Assembly: GCF_018128965.1 (NCBI RefSeq)
Contig: NZ_JAAEDH010000008.1
Span: forward strand, 1-64,000
Origin: Plastoroseomonas arctica
GTDB taxonomy: Bacteria > Pseudomonadota > Alphaproteobacteria > Acetobacterales > Acetobacteraceae
Direction of reading: 5' to 3'
DNA: 64,000 nucleotides
The notes beneath the pieces are model-generated. The model was not told the DNA's origin and ran no database searches. It worked only from the letters and a program-made list of their open reading frames with translations. A program made the translations under genes and the position numbers. Of this stretch, positions 34,220 to 43,426 are shown piece by piece (positions within the stretch are counted from its first letter, which is position 1; every line of letters begins with the position of its first letter).

Positions 34220-35311
34220 TCAGCCGCCCAGGCTCAGCATCCGCTGGAAGACCGGCAAGGCGCGCTCCAGCTCCGCCAAGGATACGCATTCGCGTGGCGT
34301 ATGCGCGGTTTCGATGGTGCCCGGGCCCAGCACGACGCAGGGGGCGAGCTCCTGCAGCTCGGATGCATCGGTGCCGTAGGGGGCGGTGCGGGCGGGCGTG
34401 TTGGTCATCGCAACGGCGCGTGCGATCAGCGGGTGGTCCGATGGCAATTCCGGCGGCCTGCCCTCGGCACGCTCATGCAGCGCGATGCCATGGCGCTTTG
34501 CCGCCGCTCGCACGGCCTCGACGACCGGCTGCCAATCCACGTTCCGGCTGCGACGGAATTTGATGCGCGCAGTGGCCTTGGCGACGGTGACGTTCACCGC
34601 CGTGCCGTGGTTGTCGAGCACCAGGTTGAAATCGGAAAACGGCGGGTCGTAGGCGGGGTCCTGCAGGTTCGTGTCGCTGCGCAGCCGGGCATGGATCTGT
34701 TCGAGTTCGACCAGGAACGGGATCAGCGCCCAATTGGCGTTCTTGCCTTGCCCAGTCGAGGAATGCGCCTGCACGCCGCTCGCCACCGCGGTGAACTCGA
34801 TCTGGCTGCGATGTCCGCGGACGGGGATGAGCCCGGTGGGCTCGGCGACGATGATGCCCTGGAGGCCGAGGGCCTTGGCGGCATCGGAATTGGCCAGGGC
34901 GATGGCGCCGAGCTTCGTCGTCTCCTCATCGGTAGTCAGCAGCAGGGTCACCGGGCAATCGGCCGGCATGCCGCGCGCGGCGAGGATGCAGGCGGCCACC
35001 TGGCCCTTCATGTCCACGCTGCCCAGGCCGTGCAGCACGCCATCCGCGATGCGGCCGGACCAGGGGTCCTCCGTCCAGCCGGTATCGGGCACCGTGTCCA
35101 TGTGGCCGGACAGCGCATAGCCGCCGGGCGGGCCGCGATGCGCGACCAGGGCGCGCTTGGCGACACCGGCCGCATCGGCATAGTCGATGCGGGTGATGGC
35201 GAAGCCGGCGAGCTCCGCCTCGATCCGGTCGGCGACGGCGAGGTTGGAGACAAAACTGCGGCTGTCGATGGCCACGAGGTCGGCGGCGAGGCGGGCGAGG
35301 GCGTCGGTCAT
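34220..35311 (-). CDS. M20 peptidase, acetylornithine deacetylase-like
   Basis: The 363-residue di-zinc hydrolase has the metal motifs SGHMDTVPDTGW (His, Asp), GSVDMKG, TTDEET (catalytic Glu) and AEPTG, with a lid domain in the middle (about 175-285) and the last ligand His in the GPGTIETAHTPRECV region. It resembles ArgE-type acetylornithine deacetylases, and argH is nearby, but many paralogues have other N-acyl substrates. The stop codon lies directly against the tlpA stop. The ATG at 35311 is preferred over 35392. Confidence 0.82.
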   Translation of the reverse strand: MTDALARLAADLVAIDSRSFVSNLAVADRIEAELAGFAITRIDYADAAGVAKRALVAHRGPPGGYALSGHMDTVPDTGWTEDPWSGRIADGVLHGLGSVDMKGQVAACILAARGMPADCPVTLLLTTDEETTKLGAIALANSDAAKALGLQGIIVAEPTGLIPVRGHRSQIEFTAVASGVQAHSSTGQGKNANWALIPFLVELEQIHARLRSDTNLQDPAYDPPFSDFNLVLDNHGTAVNVTVAKATARIKFRRSRNVDWQPVVEAVRAAAKRHGIALHERAEGRPPELPSDHPLIARAVAMTNTPARTAPYGTDASELQELAPCVVLGPGTIETAHTPRECVSLAELERALPVFQRMLSLGG

Positions 35312-35357
35312 GCCCCATCCCTTGCAGGGGCGCGCACGGCGGGCAAGTGTTCGCGCC

Positions 35358-36488
35358 ATGACCGAGTATCTCGACCCGCGCTCCGGCGCCACCTATCCGC
35401 TCGACGCACCGCGCTGGTGCGGGGATGACGGCGCGCCGCTGATGCTCACGCCGATGCCTGGGATCGGGCGAGACGCCATCGCGCGCGACCGGCGCTCCAT
35501 CTGGCGCTACGCCGCCGCGCTCCCTTTCGCGCCCGAATCGCCGATCACGCTGGGCGAGGGCTGCACGCCGCTGGTGCCCGCGCGCATCGGTGGCGGGTCG
35601 GCCCTGCTCAAATGCGAATGGTTCATGCCCAGCGGGTCCTTCAAGGATCGCGGCGCCTCGGTCATGCTCTCCCTGCTGCGCGCCCAGGGCATCGACCACG
35701 TGCTGGAGGACAGCTCCGGCAATGGCGGCGCGGCGATCGCCACCTATGCGGCGGCCGGCGGCATGCGCGCCAAGATCCTGGTCCCCGACAGCACGAGTGC
35801 GGCCAAGACCGTGCAGTCCTGTGCCGCGGGAGCGGGCATCCAGCTCACGCCTGGTTCGCGCCAGGCCTGCGCGGACGAGGCGCTGCGCCAGGGCCGCGCG
35901 CGCGAGGACGGCATCTTCTACGCCAGCCACAACTGGCACCCCTTCTTCCTCCAGGGCACCAAGACGCTGGCCTATGAGCTGTGGGAGGACCTGGGCTTCC
36001 GCGCGCCGGACAACGTCATCGTGCCCTGTGGGGCAGGGTCCAACGTGCTCGGCTGCGGCATCGGCTTCCTCGAGCTGTTGCGCGCCGGCGAGATCACCCG
36101 CCTGCCGCGCATTTTTGCCGCGCAACCCGCGCATTGCGCCCCGATCGCGCGGGCCTTTCTGGGGCTGGACCCGGTTCCGGCTCGACCCACCATCGCCGAG
36201 GGTACCGCCATCGCGGAGCCGCTGCGCACCGCCGAATGCCTGGGCGTCTTCGCCGAAAGCGAAGGCGGCGCGGTGATGCTCGAGGAAGCCGAGATCGCCG
36301 CCGCCGCGCTCTCGCTCGCCCGTTCGGGCTTCTACGTGGAGCCGACCTGCGCCCAGGCGGCGGCGGCCTTCGAAAAACTGCTCGCCGCCGGCACCATCCG
36401 TGAGGGCGAGACCACCGTGATCGTGCTCACCGGCACGGGGCTCAAGGCGACGCCGCGCTTCGCGGAGATGCTGGGGGTGGCGCTGTGA
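35358..36488 (+). CDS. Threonine synthase-like PLP lyase (fold type II)
   Basis: The 376-residue protein has an N-terminal Cys-containing lid (YPLDAPRWCGDDG), EGCTPLVPARI, the PLP lysine in SGSFKDRG (Lys96), DSSGNGGAAIATYAAAGG for substrate binding and the PCGAGSNVLGCG phosphate loop. This is the threonine synthase/diaminopropionate ammonia-lyase group. The short length and lack of a long N-terminal domain leave the substrate open. Its stop overlaps the start of a D-threonine-aldolase-like gene, suggesting hydroxy-amino-acid metabolism. Confidence 0.75.
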   Translation: MTEYLDPRSGATYPLDAPRWCGDDGAPLMLTPMPGIGRDAIARDRRSIWRYAAALPFAPESPITLGEGCTPLVPARIGGGSALLKCEWFMPSGSFKDRGASVMLSLLRAQGIDHVLEDSSGNGGAAIATYAAAGGMRAKILVPDSTSAAKTVQSCAAGAGIQLTPGSRQACADEALRQGRAREDGIFYASHNWHPFFLQGTKTLAYELWEDLGFRAPDNVIVPCGAGSNVLGCGIGFLELLRAGEITRLPRIFAAQPAHCAPIARAFLGLDPVPARPTIAEGTAIAEPLRTAECLGVFAESEGGAVMLEEAEIAAAALSLARSGFYVEPTCAQAAAAFEKLLAAGTIREGETTVIVLTGTGLKATPRFAEMLGVAL

Positions 36489-37576
36489 CGCTCGACGATC
36501 TGCCCACACCCTGCCTGGTGCTCGACATCGGCATCCTCAAGCGCAACCTCGCCCGCATGCAGGCGGTGGTCGCGCGCCATCCCGGCCTGGTGCTGCGCCC
36601 GCACATGAAGACCGCGAAGAGCGTGGATGTGGCGGCCCTCGCCGCGCCGGGATTCGGGCCGATCACCGTCTCCACCATCGCCGAGGCACGCTACTTCGCC
36701 GAGGCGGGCTGGCGCGACCAGATCTATGCCGTGGGCGTCACGCCGCAGAAGCTGGACCAGCTCGCCGCCATCGGCGGCGATATCAAGCTCATCACCGATG
36801 ATGTGGAGGCCGCGCGCGCCATCGCGGATCATCCGGGCGGGCTGCGTGCCCTTGTCGAGATCGATGTGGGCGAAGGCCGCGGCGGCGTGACGCCGGAGAG
36901 CGACGAATTGTTCACCATCGCCACCGCCCTCGGCCAGCGCCTCGCCGGCGTGCTGGCGCATGCGGGGCATTCCTATCGCGGCCGCGACAACCCCACCATG
37001 GCCGCGACGGCGGAGGCTGAACGCGCCGGCGTGGTGCGCGCCGCCGACCGCCTGCGCGAAGCCGGACACGCGGTGCCGATCGTGTCCATGGGCAGCTCGC
37101 CCACCGCGCTGCACGCCGCGCACCTCGACGGCGTCACCGAGCTCCGCGCCGGCGTCTACATGTTCGGCGACCTGTTCCAGGCACAAATCGGCACCCACAC
37201 GCTGGAGGATATCGCGCTGACGGTGCTGACCTGCGTCACCGGGCGCAAGCCGGCGCGTAACGCCGTGCTGGTGGATGCCGGTGCGCTGGCGCTGTCGAAA
37301 GATCGCAGCACCGAGGCCGCACCGCACGACTACGGTTTCGGCCTCACGCTCGACCGGCAGGGGCGGGATACGCTGGGCGGCGCGATCGTCGCCCGCACGC
37401 ACCAGGAGCATGGCGAAGTGACCGGGCCGTCGCCGCTGCCTGATCTCGCGATCGGCGCGCGCCTGCGGATCGCGCCCAACCACACCTGCCTGACCGCCGC
37501 AGCCCACCCGCATTACTGGGTCGTCGACGGCAGCGATGCGATCATCGGGCAATGGGCCCGAGTGAATTTCTGGTAG
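36485..37576 (+). CDS. D-threonine aldolase-like / D-serine dehydratase-like PLP enzyme
   Basis: The 363-residue protein is a fold-type III PLP enzyme: N-terminal barrel with TPCLVLD and the PLP lysine in RPHMKTAKS (Lys42), then a C-terminal metal-binding domain ending PNHTCLTAAAHPHYW with the His and Cys ligands. Family members split D-threonine to glycine and acetaldehyde or dehydrate D-serine. The GTG start overlaps the upstream stop (GTGA), so it is coupled to the threonine-synthase-like enzyme. Both likely act on beta-hydroxy amino acids. Confidence 0.82.
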   Translation: MTLDDLPTPCLVLDIGILKRNLARMQAVVARHPGLVLRPHMKTAKSVDVAALAAPGFGPITVSTIAEARYFAEAGWRDQIYAVGVTPQKLDQLAAIGGDIKLITDDVEAARAIADHPGGLRALVEIDVGEGRGGVTPESDELFTIATALGQRLAGVLAHAGHSYRGRDNPTMAATAEAERAGVVRAADRLREAGHAVPIVSMGSSPTALHAAHLDGVTELRAGVYMFGDLFQAQIGTHTLEDIALTVLTCVTGRKPARNAVLVDAGALALSKDRSTEAAPHDYGFGLTLDRQGRDTLGGAIVARTHQEHGEVTGPSPLPDLAIGARLRIAPNHTCLTAAAHPHYWVVDGSDAIIGQWARVNFW

Positions 37577-37683
37577 CGGCAGTCCGCAACCAAAACGCGC
37601 GTATCAAAAATGGAATTCCTCCCTTGAGCGTATTTTAACCGCGCTCCGGCAGGATGGCGCCAGGCCGATCGAGGCCGATCGCC

Positions 37684-37986
37684 ATGAGGAAAAGCCCCAT
37701 GTTCCTGCACATCAGCAAAGCCCTGTTCTTTTCCGGCCTGCTCGCCTGGTCGGTCCATCACCTGACCGGCAGCGATGCCGTCGCCGGCATCGCTGCCCTC
37801 GGCCTCCTCGCGCTGCGCCTAGCCAACATGATCCCCTTCGCGACATCGGCGCTGCCGGTCCTGCTCGGTGGCCTGGTGCTTGCTAAGGTCGTGATCGGCG
37901 AGGCGCCGGTGCACGAGGCGATGCGTATGGTGCAGTCGCGCATCCAGGGCGTCAGCGTCGCCCTTGCGGCGCCGCTCGATCGCTGA
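37684..37986 (+). CDS. Small two-helix membrane protein, unknown
   Basis: About 100 residues with hydrophobic stretches at about 10-25 and 35-75 separated by short polar links, then an amphipathic C-terminal helix (EAMRMVQSRIQGVSVAL). No recognised family. An ATG at 37699, preceded by AGGAAA, is an alternative start. The upstream 100 bases are locally AT-richer (TATTTTAA), which may mark a promoter. Function unknown. Confidence 0.5.
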   Translation: MRKSPMFLHISKALFFSGLLAWSVHHLTGSDAVAGIAALGLLALRLANMIPFATSALPVLLGGLVLAKVVIGEAPVHEAMRMVQSRIQGVSVALAAPLDR

Positions 37987-38031
37987 TCACGCGTGCGCGG
38001 AGGCATCGCGCGGAGCCGCCATCCGGTCTAT

Positions 38032-38054
38032 CTCCCTCAGCCAAACTGAGGGAG
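38032..38054 (+). promoter_or_regulatory. Hairpin sequestering the ribosome site of the Bug gene
   Basis: CTCCCTCAG-ccaaa-CTGAGGGAG is a perfect 9-bp hairpin. Its 3' arm contains the only Shine-Dalgarno-like sequence (GGAG, 38051-38054), 7 bases before the ATG at 38062. Closed, it would block initiation. It could also be a DNA operator. Sequence is direct; function is inferred. Confidence 0.6.
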
Positions 38055-38061
38055 TGCTGCG

Positions 38062-39036
38062 ATGATCCAACGCCGATCGATGCTGGGTGCCCTGGCCGGA
38101 ATGCCGCTCGCCGGGCGCGCGCTGGCGCAATCCGGCGATGCCTGGCCGAGCCGGCCGATACGGATCGTCGTGGGCTTCGCGGCGGGTGGTGCGACGGACA
38201 TCACCACCCGCACCATCGCACCCAAGCTGCAATCGCTGCTCGGCCAGCCGATCATCGTGGAGAATCGCCCCGGGGGCGGCGGCAACCTCGCGACCGAGCT
38301 CGTGGTGCGCGCCGCACCCGACGGCTACACCCTGCTGATGGGCACCATAGGAGCGCTCGCCATCAACCCGACGCTGTTCGGCAACCTCACCTTCGACCCG
38401 CGCGCGGACCTCACGCCCATCGGCATGGCCGGCGACATCCTCAACATCCTGGTCGTGCCTGCGGACCGGCCCTGGCGCAGCGTCTCGGACCTCATCGCCG
38501 CGGCGCGCGCGCAGCCGGACACGCTCACCTACGGCTCCTCCGGGATCGGCGGTGCGGGGCATCTCGCCGGCGCGCTGCTCGATCGTGAGGCGGGCATCCG
38601 CACCATCCATGTGCCCTATCGCGGCGGTGGCCCGATGATGACGGACCTGATCTCCGGCAAGGTGGATTTCGCTTTCTCCACGGCGCCGACCGCGCTGCCG
38701 CAGATCGAGGGCGGCCGCCTGCGCGCCATCGCGGTACCGACGGCGCAACGCTCGCCGATCACCGGCACGCTGCCGGCGATTTCGGAAACCCTGCCGGCCT
38801 TCGAGGTGGCGAACTGGTACGCGCTTCTGGGCCCCAAGAACCTGCCCGTCACGATCGTCGCGCGCATGGGATCGGCCTTGCAGTCTGCCCTGCGCGATCC
38901 CGAGATCGTCGCGCAGATGGCGCGCCAGGGCACCGAGCCGCGGCCCGGCGCGCCGGAGGAACTCGCCCGCTTCATCCGCGAGGAAACGGAGAAATGGGCG
39001 CCGATCGTCCGCGCGACCGGGGCGACGCCCAACTAG
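38062..39036 (+). CDS. Bug-type (TTT-family) solute-binding protein
   Basis: The 324-residue protein has an RR signal (QRRSMLGALAG, cleavage near ALAQS) and the receptor blocks IRIVVGFAAGGATDITTR, IVENRPGGGGNLATE, HVPYRGGGPMMTDL and the C-terminal GTEPRPGAPEEL. It would bind a carboxylate in the periplasm. No TctAB partner is adjacent. The 3' end overlaps the convergent PEP-mutase-family gene by 4 bases. Its ribosome site is inside a hairpin at 38032-38054. Confidence 0.88.
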   Translation: MIQRRSMLGALAGMPLAGRALAQSGDAWPSRPIRIVVGFAAGGATDITTRTIAPKLQSLLGQPIIVENRPGGGGNLATELVVRAAPDGYTLLMGTIGALAINPTLFGNLTFDPRADLTPIGMAGDILNILVVPADRPWRSVSDLIAAARAQPDTLTYGSSGIGGAGHLAGALLDREAGIRTIHVPYRGGGPMMTDLISGKVDFAFSTAPTALPQIEGGRLRAIAVPTAQRSPITGTLPAISETLPAFEVANWYALLGPKNLPVTIVARMGSALQSALRDPEIVAQMARQGTEPRPGAPEELARFIREETEKWAPIVRATGATPN

Positions 39037-39890
39037 ACGATGAACGCCTTGGCGGCCGCGTCATACTCGCCATAACCAAGCGTGGTGCGCAGCTCCGCCG
39101 ATGGCAGCGCGCTCGTGGCCTCGGCCTGGCCGGAAAGCAGGGCAGCAAGCCCTGCCTTCATCCCGGCGGCGGCCGGCGACAGCATGCCCGTCGGATAGGT
39201 GCCGATCTTGAAGCCGAGCGCCTCGGCCTGGTCGCGCGACGGTGTGGCGCGTGCCCCGCCAGGCGAGAGCACGGCGAAGGACGGTCGACCGGCAGCCGCC
39301 TCCACCGCGCGGCCGATCTCCGCATCATCGGCGGGGCTGTCGAGGAACAGGATGTCGGCGCCCTCCTCCACATACATCGCGATGCGGGCGACGGCCTCGT
39401 CGATCCCCTGGGTCGGGCGGCAATCGGTGCGCGCGAGGATCAGGATGCCGCTTTCCTTCGCGGCCTGCACGGCGGCACGGATCTTCATCCGCGCCTCGTC
39501 GCGCGGCAGGCACGGCTTGCCGGCCGCCGTCAGCGCGCGCGGCGTGATCTTGTCCTCGATAAGGATGGCAGCCGCGCCCGCACGGCCATAGGCGGCGACC
39601 GTCCGCATCACGTTCATGGCATTGCCATAGCCATGGTCGCCATCGGCGAGGATCAGCGTCGCCGGCGCGGCGTTGTGCACCATGGTGAAGCTGTCGAACA
39701 TCTCGCCGAACGAAATCAGGTCGAGGTCCGGGCCGCCGAGACGGCTCGCCGCGACGCAGGAGCCGGAGAGGAACGCGGTCTGGAAGCCGGCGCCCGCGGC
39801 GAGCTTCGCGGACAACCCGTCCCAGACGGCGGGCATGGTGACGAAGCCAGGCTTGGCGAGCAGCGCACGCAGGCGTTCGGGTGCGGTCAT
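39033..39890 (-). CDS. Isocitrate lyase/PEP mutase superfamily lyase
   Basis: The 285-residue protein is a TIM-barrel PEP-mutase-type enzyme: FQTAFLSGSCVAAS, the metal site ILADGDHGYGNAMNV, IEDKITP, ILARTDCRPTQGIDEAVAR and ADILFLDSPAD. The isocitrate-lyase KKCGH loop is absent, so it is more like oxaloacetate decarboxylase, methylisocitrate lyase or carboxy-phosphonate mutase relatives. The adjacent Bug protein could supply its carboxylate substrate (inference). Confidence 0.75.
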   Translation of the reverse strand: MTAPERLRALLAKPGFVTMPAVWDGLSAKLAAGAGFQTAFLSGSCVAASRLGGPDLDLISFGEMFDSFTMVHNAAPATLILADGDHGYGNAMNVMRTVAAYGRAGAAAILIEDKITPRALTAAGKPCLPRDEARMKIRAAVQAAKESGILILARTDCRPTQGIDEAVARIAMYVEEGADILFLDSPADDAEIGRAVEAAAGRPSFAVLSPGGARATPSRDQAEALGFKIGTYPTGMLSPAAAGMKAGLAALLSGQAEATSALPSAELRTTLGYGEYDAAAKAFIV

Positions 39891-39945
39891 GGCAGGTTCC
39901 CTCCTGGTCTTCAGGCCGGAGCCTAGAAGCGAATGCCCAGCGCGC

Positions 39946-41613
39946 CTAGGCGGCGGGCAAGCGGATCACGAAGCGCGCGCCGATGATCCGCCCCATGGCA
40001 TCGCGCCGATTTTCGGCGCTGATCCGCCCGCGCAAACCCTCCACGATCTGCCGGCTGATCGACAGGCCCAACCCCGAATGCTGCCCGAACCGCTCGCCGG
40101 TCGGGCGCTCCGAATAGAAGCGCTCGAAGATGCTTTCCAGCTTGTGGTCGGGGATGCCGGGGCCCTCATCCTCCACGGTGATCTCCACCACCGCGCCAGT
40201 CGCGCGTGCGCCCACCCGCACCCGGCCATTCTCCGGGCTGAAGGACAGAGCGTTGCCGAGCAGATTTCTGAACACCTGCACCAGCCGCCCCTCCACGCCG
40301 CGCACGATCAACCCCTCCGGTGGCGCGTCCAGCAGCACCTGCGGGTCGGAATCATCATTGCGCGTCGCGTTGTGCAGTTCGGCCAGCGTGGCCAGGATCG
40401 GTGCCACGTCCACCGGCGAGGTCACCGTGCGCGACAGCTCCGCATCGACGCGGCTCGAATCCGAGATGTCGCCGATCAGCCGGTCCATCCGCACCGCATC
40501 ATCCGAGATGATCGCCAGCAGCCGCTTCTGCTGCTCCGGATTCTCGATCCGCCGCAGCGTCTCGATCGCGCTCCGCACGCTGGTCAGCGGGTTGCGCAGC
40601 TCATGCGCCACATCCGCGGCGAAACGCTCATTCGCATCGATCCGCCCCCACAGCGCGCTTGCGGAATTCTGCAGGTCACGCGCGAGCACGCCAATCTCGT
40701 CATCGCGCGCCATCAGCGGCTCCGGCACAGTGTTCGCGCGCCCCTCGCCCTCGCGCATGCGGACCGCCGCGCGCGCCAGCTCCAGCATCGGCGTCGCGAT
40801 CGTGCGTGCGAGAAAGAACGACAACGCCACCGTCAAGATCAGCGCCGTCCCGAACAGCGTCAGCACCGAGGCGCGGATTTCTTGCAACCGCTGGTCCACC
40901 TCCCGCGCCTCGCGCGTCAGCAGCACGATCGCCACACTCTGCCCCGCCCGCCGCGCCGGCTCCGCCACCGACACCAGCAACCGTCCATCGCCGGTCCGCC
41001 GGATATACGGCGTCACCCCGCCCTCCAGCGCGATGCGCAACTCCTCCCGCCGCTCCGGCCCCAGATCCGGCTGCCAATCGAACGAAGGCGGGTCCGGATT
41101 GGGATCAACCACACTCGGCTGCCCGCGAAACCCGCGCGGCAAAAACTGCAACAGCTGGTCGTAGATCCCCGTGACCGTCGCATTCACCACGCCCCGGGGC
41201 TCCGGCGGTGGCAAAGGCTCCGTCACGATCGCGCCGCCCGCATTCTCCCGAACTCGGCTATCGGCCACCACCAGCCCAGTGATGTCGAATATCTTCGCCT
41301 GCGTGTTCGGCGACGGCTCCACCAACCGCCGCAACAACGGCCGCGCCATCTCCGGCACCAGCACCGCGCGGTCATTCTCGATCCGCACCGCCGCCTCTCC
41401 AATGCCCGCGGCATAAATGCGCGCCTGAGTCCGCAACCCCTCGATCTCGGCCGCCATCAGCCCATCCTGATATTGATCAAGATAAAGCAACGACGCCGCC
41501 AACAACGCCGGCGGCAACGCATTGAGCAAAAGGATCCGCCGCAACAACCGCGAAAACCGCGGCGGCCGCCGTGCCGCAGCGGGGGTCCGGACGAGGAGCG
41601 GCGCTTCAGGCAT
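39946..41613 (-). CDS. chvG: Sensor histidine kinase ChvG
   Basis: The 555-residue kinase has two membrane helices (about 26-46 and 250-270) around a periplasmic sensor domain, a HAMP domain, the H-box FAADVAHELRNPLTSV (His337), an N-box QVFRNLLGNALSFSPE and the G-boxes DEGPGIPD and GLGLSISRQIVE. It pairs with the response regulator encoded upstream. ChvG/ExoS senses acid or envelope stress in alphaproteobacteria. The ATG at 41613 lies next to repeat copy 3 and has no visible SD; the + strand is strongly C-rich across its 5' half. Confidence 0.88.
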   Translation of the reverse strand: MPEAPLLVRTPAAARRPPRFSRLLRRILLLNALPPALLAASLLYLDQYQDGLMAAEIEGLRTQARIYAAGIGEAAVRIENDRAVLVPEMARPLLRRLVEPSPNTQAKIFDITGLVVADSRVRENAGGAIVTEPLPPPEPRGVVNATVTGIYDQLLQFLPRGFRGQPSVVDPNPDPPSFDWQPDLGPERREELRIALEGGVTPYIRRTGDGRLLVSVAEPARRAGQSVAIVLLTREAREVDQRLQEIRASVLTLFGTALILTVALSFFLARTIATPMLELARAAVRMREGEGRANTVPEPLMARDDEIGVLARDLQNSASALWGRIDANERFAADVAHELRNPLTSVRSAIETLRRIENPEQQKRLLAIISDDAVRMDRLIGDISDSSRVDAELSRTVTSPVDVAPILATLAELHNATRNDDSDPQVLLDAPPEGLIVRGVEGRLVQVFRNLLGNALSFSPENGRVRVGARATGAVVEITVEDEGPGIPDHKLESIFERFYSERPTGERFGQHSGLGLSISRQIVEGLRGRISAENRRDAMGRIIGARFVIRLPAA

Positions 41614-41922
41614 GGGAAGACAGGCGGGGGGCTCCGCCCCCTCGACCCCCGCCGGGGATCGCGCCAATCCCCGGGCCCCTGCATGTGCTGGTCTTGGGTT
41701 TGGGAAGGAGTTGATCCTCGCCGGAAGCGAGCCGGATTGGGGAGGGGGCGCATGGAGCATCCTCGATCAAGGTTGCGTCCTCGACGCGCCCCCTCCCCAA
41801 TCCGGCTCTCTCAGCAAGAACACCCCTCCCAATCCAAGAACCAACAGATGGACGTCCAGGATCGACACGATCCTGGCGGGGTCCAGGGGCAGAGCCCCTG
41901 GCCTTCCTTCCCACCCCGAGGC
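41614..41922 (-). repeat. Palindromic intergenic element, copy 3 of 3 (inverted)
   Basis: This copy fills the 309-bp gap between chvI and chvG and is inverted relative to copies 1 and 2. Components on the + strand: GGGGGC-tcc-GCCCCC (41627-41641), 8-bp stem CCGGGGAT/ATCCCCGG (41652-41674), a central 21-bp perfect inverted repeat (41731-41751 with 41786-41806), CCAAGAACCAACAG (41834-41847, the complement of the box in copy 2), 9-bp hairpin with ACA loop (41856-41876), and CCAGGGGC-aga-GCCCCTGG (41883-41901) followed by CCTTCCTTCCC. The 34-base central loop is not conserved between copies. Confidence 0.88.
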
Positions 41923-42624
41923 TCATGCTTCCTTGTACCGGTACCCGATGCCGTAAAGCGTTTCGATCTGCGAGAAGTCGTCGTCCACGACTCGGAATTT
42001 CTTGCGGATGCGTTTGACGTGGCTGTCGATGGTGCGGTCGTCCACGTAGATGTTTTCACCGTAGGCGCCGTCGATCAGTTGGTCGCGGTTTTTCACCATG
42101 CCTGGGCGAACGGCGAGGGCTTTGACCAGCAGGAACTCGGTGACGGTGAGTTGGACCTGCTGGCCTTTCCAGAGGCAGGTGTGCTTGGTCTCGTCCAGCA
42201 CCAGATCGCCGCGGGAGATGATTCCGCCAGGCGGCGCGCCGCTGCCTTCGGCCCGCGCCCCTTCGTTGCGGCGGAGCAGGGCGCGGATGCGTTCGAGGAG
42301 CAGGCGCTGGGAGAAGGGTTTGGTGATGTAGTCGTCGGCGCCGAGGCGAAGGCCCATGAGTTCGTCCACTTCCTCGTCTTTCGAGGTGAGGAAGATGACC
42401 GGCATGTTGGAGCGTTGGCGCAGGCGCTGGAGCAGTTCCATCCCGTCCATGCGCGGCATCTTGATGTCGAGCACGGCGAGGTCGACGGGCTTGGCCATGA
42501 GGCCCTGGAGGGCGCTTTCGCCGTCGGTGTAGGTGCGGATGGTGTAGCCTTCCTGTTCCAGCGTCATGGAGACGCTGGTGAGGATGTTGCGGTCGTCATC
42601 CACGAGGGCGATGGTCTGGGGCAT
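41923..42624 (-). CDS. chvI: Response regulator ChvI (OmpR family)
   Basis: The 233-residue regulator has a receiver domain with acidic pocket DDD (9-11), phospho-acceptor Asp53 (VLDIKMP), Thr/Ser and Lys switch residues (LTS, TKPF) and a C-terminal winged helix (about 130-233; [40 protein letters not shown]). In rhizobia and relatives ChvI controls envelope genes and affects pckA, which is nearby here. The + strand is G-rich, the opposite of chvG across the repeat. Confidence 0.9.
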   Translation of the reverse strand: MPQTIALVDDDRNILTSVSMTLEQEGYTIRTYTDGESALQGLMAKPVDLAVLDIKMPRMDGMELLQRLRQRSNMPVIFLTSKDEEVDELMGLRLGADDYITKPFSQRLLLERIRALLRRNEGARAEGSGAPPGGIISRGDLVLDETKHTCLWKGQQVQLTVTEFLLVKALAVRPGMVKNRDQLIDGAYGENIYVDDRTIDSHVKRIRKKFRVVDDDFSQIETLYGIGYRYKEA

Positions 42625-42679
42625 GGTCTGCAGTGCTCCGGTCAGGGGCCGATTGTGACGCAACGGGAGTGTCAGCGAT

Positions 42680-43426
42680 ATGGCAATGGACGTCGGTCGG
42701 GAGGAGGCGCTGGCCGGCGCCATTCGTGAATCACGCCATTTGATCCGCGGCGCCACGGCGGCGAGTCTTGCGACCAGCGCGGAGGGGCAGCCATTCGTGA
42801 GCCTGGTGACGCCGGCGACGGCGCCGGATCTGTCGCCGCTGCTGTGGATCTCGACGCTGTCGGAGCATACGCGCCACCTGGCCGCGGAGCCGCGGTGCTC
42901 GTTGATGGTGACGGGCGTCGCGGATGGTCCCAACCCACAGACCGCGCCGCGCATCACCCTGACCGGGTTGGCGGAGCCGGTGCCGGCGGCCGAGGTGGTC
43001 GCGCTGAAGGCGCGGTGGCTCGCGCGGCATCCCTACGCGGCGCTCTATGCCGAGTTCGCGGATTTTTCGCTCTGGCGCATTCGGCCGCAGGCGGCGCTCT
43101 ATGTCGGCGGCTTCGCGCGCGCCTTGCGGCTGCGGCTGACGGAGTTCGCGCCGGACCCGGTGGCGGTGGCCGCGATCGCGGAAGCCGAGCCCGGCATCCT
43201 GGCGCATATGAACGAGGACCACCCGGCGGCCTGCGCGAACATCGCCCGCGTGTTCTGCGGCGGGGAGGCGGGCGCGTGGCGGATGGTCGCCCTGGACGTG
43301 GATGGCTGCGATCTTACGGATGGTAACCGGACTGTGCGTTTTGCCTTTTCGGAAGCGGTTTCGGATGTCGACGACGTCCATACCGTGCTGGTGCTTGCCG
43401 CTCGTGAGGCGCGTCTTGCTCTCTAA
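42680..43426 (+). CDS. HugZ-type haem-utilisation/pyridoxamine-oxidase-fold protein
   Basis: The 248-residue protein has an N-terminal split-barrel flavin/haem-binding domain ([14 protein letters not shown]...[30 protein letters not shown]) and a C-terminal DUF2470 domain with [12 protein letters not shown] (about 170-248). HugZ relatives degrade haem oxidatively to release iron. Haem degradation here is inferred; a flavin reductase role is possible. It lies between chvI (divergent) and pckA (same strand). Confidence 0.75.
   Translation: MAMDVGREEALAGAIRESRHLIRGATAASLATSAEGQPFVSLVTPATAPDLSPLLWISTLSEHTRHLAAEPRCSLMVTGVADGPNPQTAPRITLTGLAEPVPAAEVVALKARWLARHPYAALYAEFADFSLWRIRPQAALYVGGFARALRLRLTEFAPDPVAVAAIAEAEPGILAHMNEDHPAACANIARVFCGGEAGAWRMVALDVDGCDLTDGNRTVRFAFSEAVSDVDDVHTVLVLAAREARLAL

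Noticed and set aside
10879-41922. Chromosomal replication origin suggested by the skew switch
   Set aside because: Three separate small switches within 31 kb, no dnaA gene or obvious DnaA-box cluster; the pattern is local and tied to the repeats.
41614-41922. Autonomous insertion sequence
   Set aside because: None of the three copies encodes a transposase-like product; they are at most non-autonomous elements.
39673-42729. 1018-codon open frame across chvG, repeat copy 3 and chvI
   Set aside because: It is antisense to two well-supported regulators and its product is low-complexity Arg/His/Pro. No family features.
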